NCBI GenBank assembly: GCA_037043235.1
Contig: JAWRVZ010000086.1
Coordinates: 2,448,001-2,512,000, forward strand
Origin: Rhodeus uyekii
Taxonomy: Eukaryota > Chordata > Actinopteri > Cypriniformes > Acheilognathidae
Length of the DNA stretch: 64,000 bases
Direction of reading: 5' to 3'
Positions 12,501 to 26,220 of the stretch are shown one piece after another. A program made the position numbers and the translations under genes. The notes under the pieces are model-generated. The model was not told where the DNA came from. It saw only the letters and a list, made by a program, of their open reading frames with translations, and did no database searches. Positions within the stretch are counted from its first letter, which is position 1. Each line of letters starts with the position of its first letter.

Positions 12501-13299
12501 AAAGTATGACAGGATTAAATGAGACATGTGGACTGTGTGAAGAAAAGAGGGAGGTAACTACCTAGACATGTCACTCAAAGCCATTGACTGATGGTTGATT
12601 TTACAGACCATAATACACGTGCCTCGTCAACCCAGAACTACATAAACTAATGAATGCTTATCTTTTATGGGTCCTATCTGATCAGTTTAGCGTCCACTCT
12701 AATTCAAAAACAACACTATTGTTTCATAAAAAAACAACTTACTGTGTGACACAGGTCAATTGAGGAATGAACACGAGCATGTAGATAAACAACGATTGCG
12801 GTATTTATTGTTCCCGCAAACCATCTGAGTGAGGTCACGCGAGAGACATCAACACAGAAGCACGCGCAGCATAAACACCCTCAAACTTACGTTTCCACAA
12901 TATACAGACACGCCTGAACTAAAGTTGACATACAAGCTCATAAATGAAAGCAATAACTACCTCTCAAACATTACAAGACAGGCACTGTAAATGGCCTCAC
13001 AAAAGAAACAAGCAAACAAACCCGTGTGAAAATGAGAACATTAGTTCTCGTCTGTTATTCCAATCACGCCGCGCGCAACGTGTGGCTCGCTCGCGCTGAC
13101 TGATGCCAATCACAGCAATCATCAAATTAGCGAAAACGACTTGGGACTTTTTTTTCCCCGACGTTGAGCTTAATGTCTGTCATACGTTTATAATATAGAG
13201 AAACGCTGAATATCCAATTAAGTAACTTGTTTTATGATACATGGGTCGGATCAATTAAGGTCTCCCTCAGACCCGCGTCCAGCCTCGCATGCCACCCGG

Positions 13300-13307
13300 T
13301 GACGTCA
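13300..13307. promoter_or_regulatory. Palindromic CRE (TGACGTCA)
   Basis: A perfect 8-base CREB/ATF site sits in a CpG-containing stretch just inside the inferred first csrnp1 intron. Two CCAAT motifs (ATTGG on the minus strand) lie within about 300 bases, near 13061 and 13107. It may be an intronic enhancer or a second promoter; the regulatory role is inferred. Confidence 0.45.
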
Positions 13308-13963
13308 CTGAGACTGGAAGCGCATGTGAGGCTGAGCGCAGATCTGCAGTCAGACCATTGAAATGATGCGGTGTGGCACCTTAAGGAGTCGCTCGCGCTT
13401 CAGAAGACAAACGTGAACGGGGAATGCACTCCACACATGAACACAGATCCAAACCAGCAATTACGGCTCATCGGATACACACACATACAGTCCCGTATGC
13501 TGGAATTCAGCCAATGGATCCGATCAGAACCGCCAACAGCTACTTATGAGAATGATCTTTTAAACAAACCCACTAACCACAGCCATTTCAAATCTGACAA
13601 GAAAGCAATTTACTCCAAAAAAACACACTTAGCCTAATAGAGCCTTCACTTAAGCATTGGGGATAGATCTTAAGCATAAGCATAATAGATCATAGAAGAG
13701 TTTATTGGTGAAATAAAACGTATGCGTTCATTAATATTGAGAACGCCAGGCAGTGGTACATAATGTAAAGTTCAGTTAGTTTTTTTCTGTCACGGCAGAA
13801 CAGAACACTTTCCTCTGTTTCAGCTACTTGAAATAGTTACACAACACATTTTATCTGTTTACACTGGCCGACAAAAGAACATTGAAACTATCTGGCCGGA
13901 CTCCAGAACCGAGGTTTGCCTATTAGACACATTACAAGTGCAGTGTTTAACAGCGCTACTCAC

Positions 13964-14280
13964 CAATAAGGTGTCCGATCAGCATTAGTATATCACCATA
14001 TAGAAAAAGGCGAAGCGGTAATAATCCAAGTGACACGAGCGAGCGTTTATCCGTGAATAGATCCCGTTCTGTTCGTGTGGCTATTGTGCGCTCGGCGTGC
14101 TGAAGCAGCAGCTGAAGCTGTTCCTCTTGTCTGAAGCAGACGCTGAGCAGCGCAGTCTTTTCGTCAGTGGAAAACTCCCTCCTGGCGTGTGACGCAGGCG
14201 GTGACACTGCCCACGCGCCGCTTCCTGCCTTCCGCGCGGAGCGACACTCCTCCTGGCGCGCTCGCATCCTGACACAAAAT
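13964..14280 (-). promoter_or_regulatory. csrnp1: Probable csrnp1 promoter and non-coding first exon
   Basis: This is a compact CpG-rich block in AT-rich surroundings, upstream of the gene on its strand. On the minus strand it ends at a strong donor, TTG|GTGAGT with GT at 13963-13962. It would splice to the acceptor before 7341 and create an intron of about 6.6 kb. A TGCGTCAC half-CRE and an AGGAAG Ets-like site lie inside. The transcription start cannot be placed, and the roughly 100-codon minus-strand ORF here has no recognised family. Confidence 0.5.
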
Positions 14281-14523
14281 CACTATAGTAACATGATAGA
14301 AAAAGGACCGGAACACAATAACCTGCGGGTTATAGGAAACAGTAAATCTTTCATTAGCTTGAAAAAATAGGTTATGGTTGCCATAGTTTCTGCCAAAATA
14401 TCATAGTACACAGTAAATTACACCTCCTTAAAACATTGTAAGATATCGTACTATGTTTACAATTGTATTATGCCTAACCCTATGCCTATATATTTATGTA
14501 TTATTATTTATTTATTATTATTT

Positions 14524-14525
<2 letters not shown>

Positions 14526-14557
<32 letters not shown>

Positions 14558-14585
14558 TACTACTACTACTACTACTACTACTACT
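14526..14585. repeat. (AC)n then (TAC)n compound microsatellite
   Basis: (AC)n occupies 14526-14554 and (TAC)n about 14557-14585. Confidence 0.95.
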
Positions 14586-14675
14586 GTAAACGTATCATGT
14601 CTTACAATGTTTTAAGGAAATGTAATTTATTTATTTAATAATATTATATATTAACACATACACACACGATTTGAC

Positions 14676-14699
14676 AGGTGTCCTTGATGTTTTGAGCAG

Positions 14700-14725
<26 letters not shown>
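14676..14725. repeat. Solo transposon-end fragment abutting (AT)n
   Basis: Bases 14676-14700 nearly repeat 54892-54919, sharing CTTGATGTTTTGAGCAGTAT. In both places the fragment runs straight into an (AT)n tract, here 14699-14725. It is probably the remaining end of a TA-targeting element. Confidence 0.6.
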
Positions 14726-14733
<8 letters not shown>

Positions 14734-16318
14734 TTCACATATTCAGCACTCTTGATAAGATTAAGACTGCTTAATTATAGCCGAAAAATAAAGTAAATAT
14801 ATGCAGTTTGGTGTTGTCTGGGCAGTTGTTATTCATCATTTCATTTCATCGAGTCAGCCTCCACTGAATTAACGAGTCATAAATCTTTTGCATCATTTAG
14901 TAAATCCTGTAATACTTTTGCATCATTCAGTAGAAAACTTGTAAAACCATTGCCTAATTTATTAGTCATACTGGTGCAGACGTGCAGTATTGACGATTTC
15001 TATTGCATTGTAACTGTTTTACATTTGTCATTTATTTAGAAACGTTAGGCTGGGGCTGATGGTCATGGTCATGGTAATTTCAGGAATGACTGAACATTAT
15101 CCTATCTATACCATCAGCATCAGCCGTGTCATCATTACTTGCACACACCTGCATGACACAGAATTCCACTAATGCAGGACTTATCAGATAAATCGCAGCA
15201 TGCGTAGCACAGACGTGCTTAGGTGGAGTAAACTTTCATTTTCTTGAGAAAAGGGGAGTGTTGTCAGTGTCAACAGGTGTAAAATACAGCCAATGTGTTT
15301 GGGTGGAGCCTTGTGTTTGTGTTCAGATTGAATGTGCGATCACAGACCTCATTTTAGAGGGCTTAGGTACCTGGGGTACTGTAAAGAGCATTATCTTTCG
15401 CCATCCCAAAACTAAATACACATGTCTGCTTTTGCTGCAATACGCAAATCAAACTGTTAGACTGCTGGGCTTAAATAACTAGTCTTGAGCACTTTTTTAA
15501 TTAATGTTGTTGTTTACGTGAGTAATTCGGTGTTCACGTTGTTAAAGGGTGTTTACTTATAATAGTTGGTGTGATTCATCAGTGTTGGTTTACTTATTAG
15601 TGCACGTGTTGAAACAACAAACCCATAAGTGTGTGTTAAAGTGTCTGGAATGTAGATAGTCTCTTCTTCATTAACCTGCCTGTCACTTTAATGTTTTTAA
15701 AAACTGTTAAAACGTGTCTAGATAGTCAGTCTTTCAGTACTTTGTCACTTCTCTATTCAAGGAAAACCACTTATCTGTTAGTTAAAGGTTGCCTTTTGTT
15801 GTGTCATTGTGGTCTTGACCCGCTGAAAAACTTGTTAAAGAGAGAAACAGAAACTCAGTGTGCTACCAACTTGAAGACATTATTGTTATATGAAATAATA
15901 TTGATAAAAGATGGTTCAGGACATGAAAGAACTCATCACAAATTCCTAAAGTGGAAAATGTTGAGGGGACGAACACTGATACTCACAAATGTTTGTCTTC
16001 CCTTCCAAGAAAATAAGTCTCGGGAGGGGGAGGGGAATACTTTTGCCAGGGCCACTGGCTCAGGCCCGCATATATTACCCACTATGTCTTTAAAAGTGTG
16101 CCAGAGACTTTACCGCAGAGGACGCCCCACATTGAGAACAATAATGGCCCTCAATGCTTACCATCTGCAGAGAGAGAGAAAAAAAGCCATTGCTGCACGT
16201 GTTCCTAGGAGCACCTCACATGAACTGACTCGTATATCACACATTACAGAGCTGGCCTCATATTCCTCAGTGTATATGTTACAAAACAAGTGGACATTGA
16301 AGTTTCACATTCAGGTTT

Positions 16319-16889
16319 TAAAGGGAAAGTTCACCCAATTTATTCAACTTCATGTAATTCCAAACTGGATTTTTGGAGAATACCCTTTGAACTCTTATGT
16401 CAAGCCCCAAAATAAAATGAAATAAAATCATTAAAGTGACATTAAAATGACTAGTGGACAAAAATATAGAATATCCATCTAGTTCTTGACTTCAATTTCA
16501 GTTTGTTTGCTAGACAAAGCTGCTGTATCTATTACATGAGTTGAAATATAGTGCATGAGTCATATATGACTCTTATGGTGCTTTTTCATCTGTAGCTCAA
16601 ACAATAGAGCACTGTATTACTAGCAAACGCAAAAGTATTTTTTGAATCCCAGTATAAAGTACATAGTTTGAATGTAGGGAAACTAACTAATGATAATGTA
16701 CCTTTAATCCAATGTAAGTCACTTTAGAGAAAAAATTCTACTAAATGCATGAATGGAGATGTATTTAAAAGTTCCACATTCCCAACTTTATTTACTATAA
16801 ACACTTCTTTAAAAAGTCAACCTTTTGTGCTCCAGAATTTCAGAACTCACATGACAGAACTCATTTTTTGGAGTGAACTCCCCCTTTAG
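16319..16889. mobile_element. Non-autonomous DNA element with imperfect terminal inverted repeats
   Basis: The left end TTAAAGGGAAAGTTCACCCA pairs with the right end (inverted, CTAAAGGGGGAGTTCACTCC). This terminus is very common in cyprinid genomes; a lone relative, GGGTGAACTATCCCTTTAA, is at 36585-36603. A SINE-like sequence lies inside, so the element is composite or the SINE is nested. No transposase is present. Confidence 0.6.
16575..16765 (+). repeat. Degenerate tRNA-derived SINE
   Basis: It has a tRNA-like start (TGTAGCTCAAACAATAGAGC), a decayed box B (TTGAATCCCAG) and the tail AATGTAAGTCACTTTAGAG followed by CTACTAAATGCATGAATG. It is related to the copies at 20930 and 44524. Confidence 0.65.
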
Positions 16890-19800
16890 TTTAAATGTTT
16901 AATACCACAGAAATGCCTTTATAAAACAGTTTGCACATAGTGTGAAAAACAGTGATAAGTTCTCAGGACAAAGCCTGTTAGAGAGTGTTGAGAAAAAGAG
17001 GGGTGGTTACAGGAGTCAGGGTGAAGTGCAGGTTTTTTGGGAACAGATTGATGGCCCCAGCTGTCCCTAAGGGGTGGGGAGAAACAAAGCTGGCCAGCTG
17101 GTCACCTGTAGCTGAGACAAGTGCTGATACTTCTGGATCTGCTATTTAAGATTTTTACCCAACAACCCTATATCTTTTCACCGTTCCTGATTATAAAGTA
17201 GCAACAACTTTTGTTACATCACCGAAAAACGTATGTTGGCAGCAGAATATAAATTTCACAAACCAGCTTTTAAGGAAACTTTTGCAGAATTTTCAAAGGC
17301 AAGCAAAATAATTCAAAACCTAAACTTAAAGATGGGTCGCTACAGCAGTAGCACATAAATCTAATCGAAACGTTTTAAACACAAGACATAAATTATGCTT
17401 TACAGAAGCAATACAGCCTAACTTCTACCTCTTTTCTTTAATTAAGCATTTAAATTGTAGATTAAAAAGACACCGGACTCAGAGAAGCCAAAACTGAGTT
17501 AGACACAGGGGTTAATCTCCAGGCGGAGGAAAGCGGAGACACCCTTCCCCCCTACTCACCGCCAACCAATTACTACACAGAGCTTCTGCCTCACTCCGAG
17601 ACAGACGGATCCAGCCAGTGATATGACATCATCAGATGCCCATTAAAGGAGAGTTTACTTGTTTTCTCCCTCTCTCGCTCTCTCTAAAGACAAGCTCAGA
17701 AACGTGAAGCCTATTTTCTCTCCGGAACTCTGTCACGGGGTGCAGAGACAAAGAACTGTTTGTTTGTTTGTTTGACATTAGAACTTTCTTTAAACCTCCG
17801 ATATGGAAAGAGTTCAATCACTTTTATGTGCAAAACCCATATGTAGTGACTTAATAAAATCCAGTACAATAAACCTTTTATATTTGTAAACTCATTGAAC
17901 TGCGCTGACTATAAAACATTAGGTGTTTACTGATAATAGTTCTTGTGCTGGTATTTTCTCAGTTCCATCTGCACCATGACTAGATACTCACTGTTTCCAA
18001 TAGTTCCTTTCAGTCCCAACAAACACTCATTATACTGACCCTGCCCTCAATGTGTGTGTTTTTCTCCTCTACAGACTCTCTGTGCACGTCTTTGGCAGCT
18101 GAGGAAGAGAAAAGAGAGAGAGAGTGAAAGACTCAACTAGCTTTGTTTTGCTACATTGCAAAGCTGTAAACTAATGCCTATCCTGGAGGGATAAAACTGA
18201 TTTGCCGTTTGTTATAAATGAAGTCAATCATAATTTGCTGATTATAGCAGGAAAGATGTTGGGTTATACAAAGAAACTATTTCTACAGTCTAGTGAGCTT
18301 AATACAGGTTGTGGCATGCAAAAAACAGAAAGCAAGTTCATTTTAATGATTAGGTAGGTTCATTTCTCGTAGCTTAATGCTTAAGACAAACCTCTTTCAT
18401 GCCACAGCCCCAGTCTCCGCACAGGAACACAGTAGAAAGTGAACAGAGGGTCATGAATTTAAAGCTGCAAAGGTTAATGATGAGTGACAAGTGGATTAAA
18501 ATGGCTGTGTATCCCAGACAGCGGCTGACTCAGACCGACCCCCCTACCAGTGTTAAAGATCTTTGTAGTTTCACGACGGAGTCTGATCTCCTTGCCGATC
18601 ATTCATCAATGTTCAACACTAAAAACACTTAAAACAACAGAGTACAAGCCTATACTCCCAGTGTGTGCAGATGATCTCTGTTCTCCGCTTGTTTTTGTAG
18701 CATGCTGACAGAAGTTTACAGATAATTACAGTGTTTGCAAGACGAACCATCAAGCATTTTTATTTTGTCATTTACACTTTTCAAATTGAGATTCAAATTT
18801 CAAATGTTCAACATTAGCAATCTTGTATATTTTGACACACTTAAGCATGTGTGAGATGCAATAAATGTAATGTGTAATATTGTTTACATTTGACATATGG
18901 ACAAAATATGGTGCGAAATGTAAATTCAAGTTCAATAACTTACTCTACCGTACATATAGTTTGGGGTCAGTCTTTCTTTATTTCTTTCAGCAGTGATGCA
19001 GTTAGTTGGTTAAAAGTGACAATGGACTTTTACATTGTGAAACCACTTTCTATTTCAAACCTAAATTTTTCTAATTCACATTCCGTTTAGAATTTCTCAT
19101 CAAAAAATCCTGCAAAAAAAATCATGCTTTCCACAGAATTATTAAACAGCACAAACATTGATACGAGCATTGATCTTAGAATGATTTCTGAAGGATCATG
19201 GGACACTGAATACTGTAGTAATGGATGCTGAATATTAAAATAATTTAAATTAATATATTAAATAAATAATTCTACACTTAAAAAAGGCATATATTACTGT
19301 TGTGTAGCACCTGTGCAATGGGCATATCTTTAAGAGCACTCTGATAAGCCAGCAGAAGTCAATACACAGTTGAGTGTATGTCAGCTCATGTCAGCAGGAC
19401 TGCAGCACTTCCTTATTGCAGTGTTTACATGCAGCACACGTGCTGTCAGCCTCTCTTTCCTTGAGCCCTGCTGCGGCTTCAATGCAAAGAAGTCTGCTGT
19501 AAGCTGAACAGACTTGTTTTCTTTTTGCTTTTACAAAACTGATAACTGTACAGCTCCTCTGCTTGCATATTTGTGTATGAAAAGTAACAAGTGGAGAGAG
19601 ATGTTAAAGATTGTTTTACATGTAGTCATATTTCACAAGCAGATGCACTGAAACAGTCAAGTTTTACTATGTAAAGGTCTATACAATGTATGAAATCTGT
19701 TTATGTAACTTGTGCTTTTTTTGTTGCTTTTTAGCTTTTCCTCTTTCTCATAAGTCTTTGTGCTTCCTCACTACACACAGAAGGTTTTTTCCAAATAACT

Positions 19801-20929
19801 TTCCCAGGGTTAAATATCAGTTTCCACCTAAATGGGTGGAGATAACAGACAGTGACGGAAACCCCTTTAAGACGTCACACTCTGCCTCTGAGAAAGGGAA
19901 ACCAAACACACAGCAAAGTTTCCCGTTAAAGCAGGGCACTTCCTTATTACTGAACTGACATGCTTGTAAAGTAAGTTTCTTCCTTTAAATAGACTGAAAC
20001 AACAAGCTATGTTTGAACTACCCATAGGCAACGTTGCCGCCTTTCAATCCATATGCAGAAGCTGTTCAACAGGATTATTAGTTGGATTTTCTTTTCTTTT
20101 TTATGTCAGGTATATTTAGCATGACTGGTGTGATTAACCCAAATGACGTGAATCACACCCATGAGAAAAATTAGTTAATGCAGATACATATTTCTATTTT
20201 ATTTAGTTTTAAAGATGATTTCTTCTTACTATCTTAGTATCTTGGTAGACCTGAGATATTTTAGAAGATACTAGATCAGATTAAGAACTGTAGAATGACT
20301 TGAAGAATAAATAATCAAATGTGACTAAATGCATAATGACTGATTGTGAACAGATTTAAGTAGAGAATTTAACATTGCTGATTCTGGTTATTTAATGGTT
20401 CAGTGAACAATTATTTTAGTACTTTTAAGTAAAAAAACAGATTCAATTCCATAAAAAACAATTCAATTCCATAGCCAAAAGACGAAATAATAGTTTAATC
20501 CAAAGCAAAAATTACAAAAAGGTTTTTCTACAGTGTTATCAAAGATAATAAATGCAATCCAAAAACTGGTCTAAAATATATCAAACAACAATATAAAAAA
20601 ACATGAAAATGTTATATATAAGAGGCATTCATTCTTGAATCGGACGACGCTGCTTGCGCTGTATAAGTTTGACTCTCTAAAAATAATTGGTTTATAAGGG
20701 TCATTTGTTTGGGAAACGAAAACTACACCAGTCAAGTCATGCTGCTGTATATATTCGGTGTTCCAAGCGCCACACTCTGCAAAAGCTGTATTTACTCAAT
20801 TTCTATACTTGCACATACCTTAGAGCACATACTAGAACCAAATAAAGTTCGGTTCCTTTAAAGGTATTTGCATATGCATTCTTCATCTAGTGCGAACAAA
20901 ATACCATACTAAAATACTCCACAATAACA
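16890..20929. other. Intergenic region without recognised gene
   Basis: Contains one family 1 repeat (18955-19265) and a short TTTG run near 17758. Less AT-rich pockets lie at about 17470-17620 and 19310-19500. No exon with clear homology was seen. Confidence 0.5.
18955..19265 (+). repeat. Copy of dispersed MITE-like family (family 1), rearranged
   Basis: TTTGGGGTCAGT occurs near 18960. Segments like AATCCTG, TTAAACAGCAC and GAATGATTTCTGAAGGATCA follow. The diverged middle suggests an old copy. Confidence 0.65.
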
Positions 20930-21095
20930 CTACCGGCTTACCTAAAACAGTAGAGTGTGGTGCTTGCAACACCAAGATCATGGGTTTGATTCCCAGCGAA
21001 AGCAAGAACTGATTCGAATGTCAATGTGTATTTTGAATGCAATATAAGTGGCTTTGGATAAAAGTATCAGCCAAATGCATAAATGTAAAAATTAA
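20930..21095 (+). repeat. tRNA-derived SINE
   Basis: A recognisable box B, GGGTTTGATTCCCAG, at about 20985-20999 follows a tRNA-like 5' part. The 3' tail AAGTGGCTTTGGATAAAAGT then GCCAAATGCATAAATG is the teleost SINE tail also found inverted at 44524. Confidence 0.75.
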
Positions 21096-22580
21096 AAAAA
21101 ACAACACTTTGAAATTGAGTGAATGGTGTGACAACTTGCCTCATTTCTCCTATACAACCACAATATTAGCTTTGAACTTACATACAATAACTACAGCTCT
21201 CCAGGGGTCAACTTCAATCTAGTTTCAATGCACCTTAAATTCTTCTTTTACACTGGAACTTGGGAATGTTTATAACACACTAGAGTGAGTGTGTGTGTGT
21301 GAGAGAGAGAGAGAAAGGAAGTGGTGAGTTTGGCAGGACCTCAGCACTGAGTTGTTACCAAGGCTACAACAGCGTGCGGGCCAACCACAGGTGCCGTGGC
21401 AACAACAGCGTTTCCCAATTAGGGACCCTGAGAGAGGCCCAATAATGAAATGTGGCCCCGGGCTGCGCTGGGTTAACTAAATGGATCCACAGTCATTTAA
21501 AGTTAACAAAAGGCTGACTCGGGAGGCATTTGAATGACTACCCCCTTCTCTGTGTTCTCCTCTCATTCATATCACACAGTTAAGGATGTGGGGGCCGATT
21601 TGAAAAAATAAGGGATCCCCACAACAGGGCAAATCTACCATTGGTGGTTAACACGGCGAGATTATACACATCCATAGGTCAGACACTGTGTCTGTGGCTC
21701 TCATAAAATTTTAAGAAGCAAAGGTACACAAATGAGGAAACTCAAACAGCTAATCCCATTCTCGCAGCCAAAGTGCTTACAAATACGCGCAAACGCACTT
21801 AGACCAGCTCTGCTTCAGAGCCTGAGAAAGGAATCAAGTCGTCCTGTTTGCTGAGGGCTAGTGTCCACACATCGGCTTCCACAAAGGCACCATTGAAAGT
21901 GCACCCAGGTTAAAGTGTGTTTGAAAACCCTGTTTAACAGCACAAAAAAGGAGGCACAACTCTGACTGAGAGCAGAACCAGCAGGCCTCACACTGTCAAC
22001 CTCAACACACATACTGGCTGTTGTGCTGACACTTAGTTTTTCTGTCTCCCTCTCCCTTCCTGGTGAACAATATGAAAGGAGGTACAAGAGAGGAAGTAGC
22101 CAGGCTGGGTGGTGAGCGGGAGGGAGGAACGGCCCCTCTCTTTCCCATGTGAAGGACAAGTCTGTTGGAGCGTCAGTCTGGGGCCATGATTGTGTTCGGC
22201 GCCTGGCTGCGTCTCACAGAAGACCCCCATTAATCACTGAAGCAGATCTCTCTCGCTCTCGCTCTCTCTTTCTCTGCCCTTATGCAATGCACCACCTACA
22301 CCAAGGACCCCACACACAGAAGAGGCATGTGCACACACAATTTAACACAAATTCAAACATACAGAACACACTGCAATTTTCACAAAATAAGGGTTGTAAC
22401 TCTTTAAAAAAAAACATATTTTGAAATATGCACACATACCCAGGGTTAAACACACCAAAGCACAAAAATATAAAGTGCATCCCATTTAAGCACACACACA
22501 CACAAATACATAGACAGACATTTTCAACAGACCCCAGTGTCTCTGAATCATTCCTCCCTCCCTTTCCCACTCTCTCTCTG

Positions 22581-22581
22581 G

Positions 22582-22626
<45 letters not shown>
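22581..22626. repeat. (CT)n/(AC)n compound microsatellite
   Basis: (CT)n about 22581-22606, then (AC)n to 22626. It accounts for the low-complexity ORFs in both strands here. Confidence 0.95.
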
Positions 22627-22914
22627 GTATTTATTTACTGAACTCATGTGGGTGAGCAGCATATAAAAGTATTTCATGAATGCAATAAAAACCAAGCGTA
22701 CTGTAAATATCACTATTTGGAAAAGCTGCAATGTTCTTTTAATCCTCTTGCACTGAGGTGGAGAATGTCAAATAGCTGGCAATCCAACCTGATGAGAGCA
22801 GTGGAATTGTTGGCGTGTTCACATGAGGATTGTTTACCTAAACTGCTAAAGCTGGATACAGGCTCTCAGTGCAGCTCGGCACGTTAACTCACCAATTTAC
22901 ATATTTCCTAAATC

Positions 22915-23034
<120 letters not shown>

Positions 23035-23514
23035 ACATCTTAAATATTTGGTTAACTGAAACAGAACATGGCATCAGTTATTTTATTTTTTATCAATAAC
23101 CATATTGAATGTTTCAATTTAAAGTATAATAGCTAATTAATGTTTTGTCTTCACTGGTTCATTTTTAATGTGTTATTCTAATCTATACTATGTTTCAAGT
23201 GCTGTATTTGTTTAATTCCCTAATAGTGCAGATAAGAACTGAAACACTGTCACTCAGATCCTCACACCCTCCTCCAGCTCTCTCATACTAATTTAAAAAG
23301 CAGGAAAGAGCAGAGAAAAAGAGAGGCGGAGAGAGCAGTAGGTCAATGGATTCTTCAGCACATAAACCCTCCTATAATCAGCAATATTTGTGAAGCATCA
23401 AGGAGACAGAGTCTCTGGAGTCAAGTGTCACATGCACACAGTTCCTTCACAATTTGTTTTTGTTGCACTCAGGTGTCATGAATGTAAAATAATACTTCCG
23501 GGGCAAACATAAAA

Positions 23515-23630
23515 TCACGGTGAGGATCCACAAGGATAGTAAAACCTAAAATCACCTATATTGTGGGGGCCAATCAGCAGTTTATACACTATAAATATCG
23601 TTACGCCTATGGAGAGTCCCCACGAAACGT
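23515..23630 (-). repeat. Deleted copy of teleost GTGGGGACC-type repeat (family 2)
   Basis: On the minus strand it reads GTGGGGACTCTCCATAGGCG at the start and TTTTACTATCCTTGTGG at the end. These are the edges of the family that also hosts the 28-34 kb element. The middle is deleted. Confidence 0.55.
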
Positions 23631-26220
23631 TATAATATACACACTCACACAAAATCTTTCAAATGATTGAAATTCAAAAATGAAGTATAATGTCAAGGAA
23701 GAAAATGTAATCACATTAGGCATTCATAGTGTTGCTGTGATAATATAATTACAGCCATTACAGCTACAGAGTTTGGTATAAATAACAATTAAAATCTAAA
23801 TTATGCAGATTTTGATGATAGTATCACAACATAGAGATAAATCCAATAAACAAGTCAAAGAGGTTGATGTCTCTCCATTGTTCCTGTACATGATAAACAT
23901 GTTTATCACTGAACCCAGATTATGTGAACTGGGATTATAACCCATCGGTATTCCCAATCCCAGCACTGGAATCTCATTACAGGAACAGTGTCTTTTCAAA
24001 ACATTATATGCTAGAAAAACAACAACAGTTTTTTGTATACTGTAACATGTGGACAGCTCCTCATTTAGTCTGATCAAAACACACTCAACAAGGAAAAATG
24101 GGCCTTTGGATTGGCAGAGACTGAGTGAATGGAACAATAACATTGTAAGCAGGCCTGCGGGTTGTGTGTGTGAATTCTGGGTGTCTATGCGAGGTCACTA
24201 ATGGGTGTGAGGATGTATTGCTGTGTCAGCTTGATGAAGCACTGCCTCTGGAAGCTTCCCATCCATCGGCGGTGATTAATCAACCCATCAGTGGCTGTTA
24301 ATCATGGAAACAATACACAGATTACAGACACACAGATGCATCCTAAACAGCTCATAAACATGCAATGAGATCAGATAGTAGACAGTGATTTGTATTTCAT
24401 TTTACAATAAATCATCAAACAATTGACTGGCTTGTTGCACGTTTGTTTGCTTTTTAATACATTTTGCATAAAATAGTTTTATGTAAATGTGTGAAAGTGC
24501 TAAATGCAATTTACAAATATCTATTCTAAATCCCTGCCTAATTAAAACATGTGATCAAATATTAAGACTCAAATTTTAAGAAAAAAAAAGTTTATTTAGT
24601 GGTTTACATTTATACTATTAGAAGCATGCATTAACTATTAAAGATTAACTATTATTAACCATTATATTAACAATATTTTCATCAGTGATGAAAGTGTAAC
24701 ACTATTAAGACAATCTGACACCTGAGAGGTGCAAATTCCTCACTTGTAATACGAAAGGAGCTCATTCCTACACGGAAAAGGACAACACCTCACTCTTGAT
24801 GTACTTCACACAGTAATTTGCATGTAAGTGTTGTGTAAATGACTGCACATGCTATGTAAGCTGAAATTGACAAGAAAGCTTTGTGCTCATCAGAAATCCT
24901 GACAAATGTCTCTTAAGTAAGTCATAAGCAAATAACATCTTTCCTTTTCATCTCATTAATGTATCCCCAACAGATGCGGAGCAGATTATCTCGATAAATC
25001 CTTTCTTCAGGCCCTGTTTCACGGTATGTAAATCTATCAGACCAGCTTCTTAAAAAAACTACATCAGGAACAAATCTCAAAATGTTTGATAAAGGCATTC
25101 CCTTCTTCTTGAGACTATCACAATTCCGAGAATTCCCACAAAGCCACTTCACATGACTTTTTTAGGTACTCATAGACGCAGCTGTTCCCATACAGATGCC
25201 GATCGTGTATTTTCATTTGAGCGATTGGACCCATTGATTAACCCAACGCTGGCCGCATTCCACGAGAGATGGGAACCTGCTATTTTCTGTCTCCCTTAAC
25301 CACATGTTTGATATCAAAGATGACTCATCATTTGAATCATCATTTCACAGCACTCTATGTGTTTTTACTGGCACCTCTCAGCTGTACAGAGGGGGAGTTT
25401 TGTTTTTCTATGTTGCTTGTTCTCTCCAGCGCGTTTGCTTTCCTAGACCACAAGATGATTAGATATGAGAGTCGGGTGGTAAATTAGAACAACGGGCAGT
25501 TTTCCACTGCACATACGAGATGTGCTAATTTAGGAAATGTGGTCAGGGTGCGTCCTCACTCCTCATAACCGTCACCCCGCACGCTACATGGAAGTTACGT
25601 GCTCTGGCAGATGGCTGTTCGCAGGGCAGCTAGATAATGACGGAGGATTAAACGCCTGACTCCCTTGCCACATTGCCCTCCTGCATGTGTTTGTGTTCCC
25701 TCTTTAGTGAGAATTTATGGGTTCTGCGGCACAAAGATAGATTGCCACAAAAAAAAGCCTCTGAGAAAACTGTACTAATCTGCAAACGATAATTCCCATT
25801 CAAGTGAGTGATTCTGGATTAATAAAAATGCTAATTCATAGAAATGAACGGAATGGCTCCCAGTGAGGAGGATTCGTGGCATGTTTGCCCTCGACTCTAT
25901 TAAAAAGAAAGACACCGGGATCATAAATATGGATCCGGTTTGGGCCTGTCTGGGTGGTTTGTGCCAAGCAGCTATAAACATATCATACATTTGAATACCA
26001 CGGGTAAAGGGACAAAACGACATGGGAGTAATTGAAAGAGATGAGATTAAAATCTGTAAAGGCCATGTTTCCACCTTGTAAACATCTTGGGTGATTCAAT
26101 CACAGTTGAAAACCAAGTTGTAGTTATTTACACCTATTAACATTCATCTTTTTTGAGGTCCTTGGACACATTAGGATGTTTGTGTGAGAGTTTAACTGTT
26201 GTAAATATCAAAGCAATTAT

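Larger units (their letters stand above)
7342..13963 (-). other. csrnp1: Inferred csrnp1 intron 1
   Basis: No coding exon is recognisable here. It contains GC-richer stretches at about 8270-8540, 9430-9560 and 10640-10860, a 10-base inverted repeat at 9473-9502 and the CRE at 13300. Enhancers are plausible but unproven. Confidence 0.45.
14281..16318. other. Intergenic DNA upstream of csrnp1
   Basis: AT-rich, with microsatellites at 14526-14585 and 14699-14725. No gene was recognised. A 244-codon plus-strand ORF starts at 15691 but has no known domain and runs into the mobile element that begins at 16319. Confidence 0.55.

Noticed and set aside
15691..16425. A 244-codon plus-strand ORF as a gene
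   Set aside because: No recognisable domain, no splice context, AT-rich codons, and its C-terminal part is read from the mobile element that starts at 16319.
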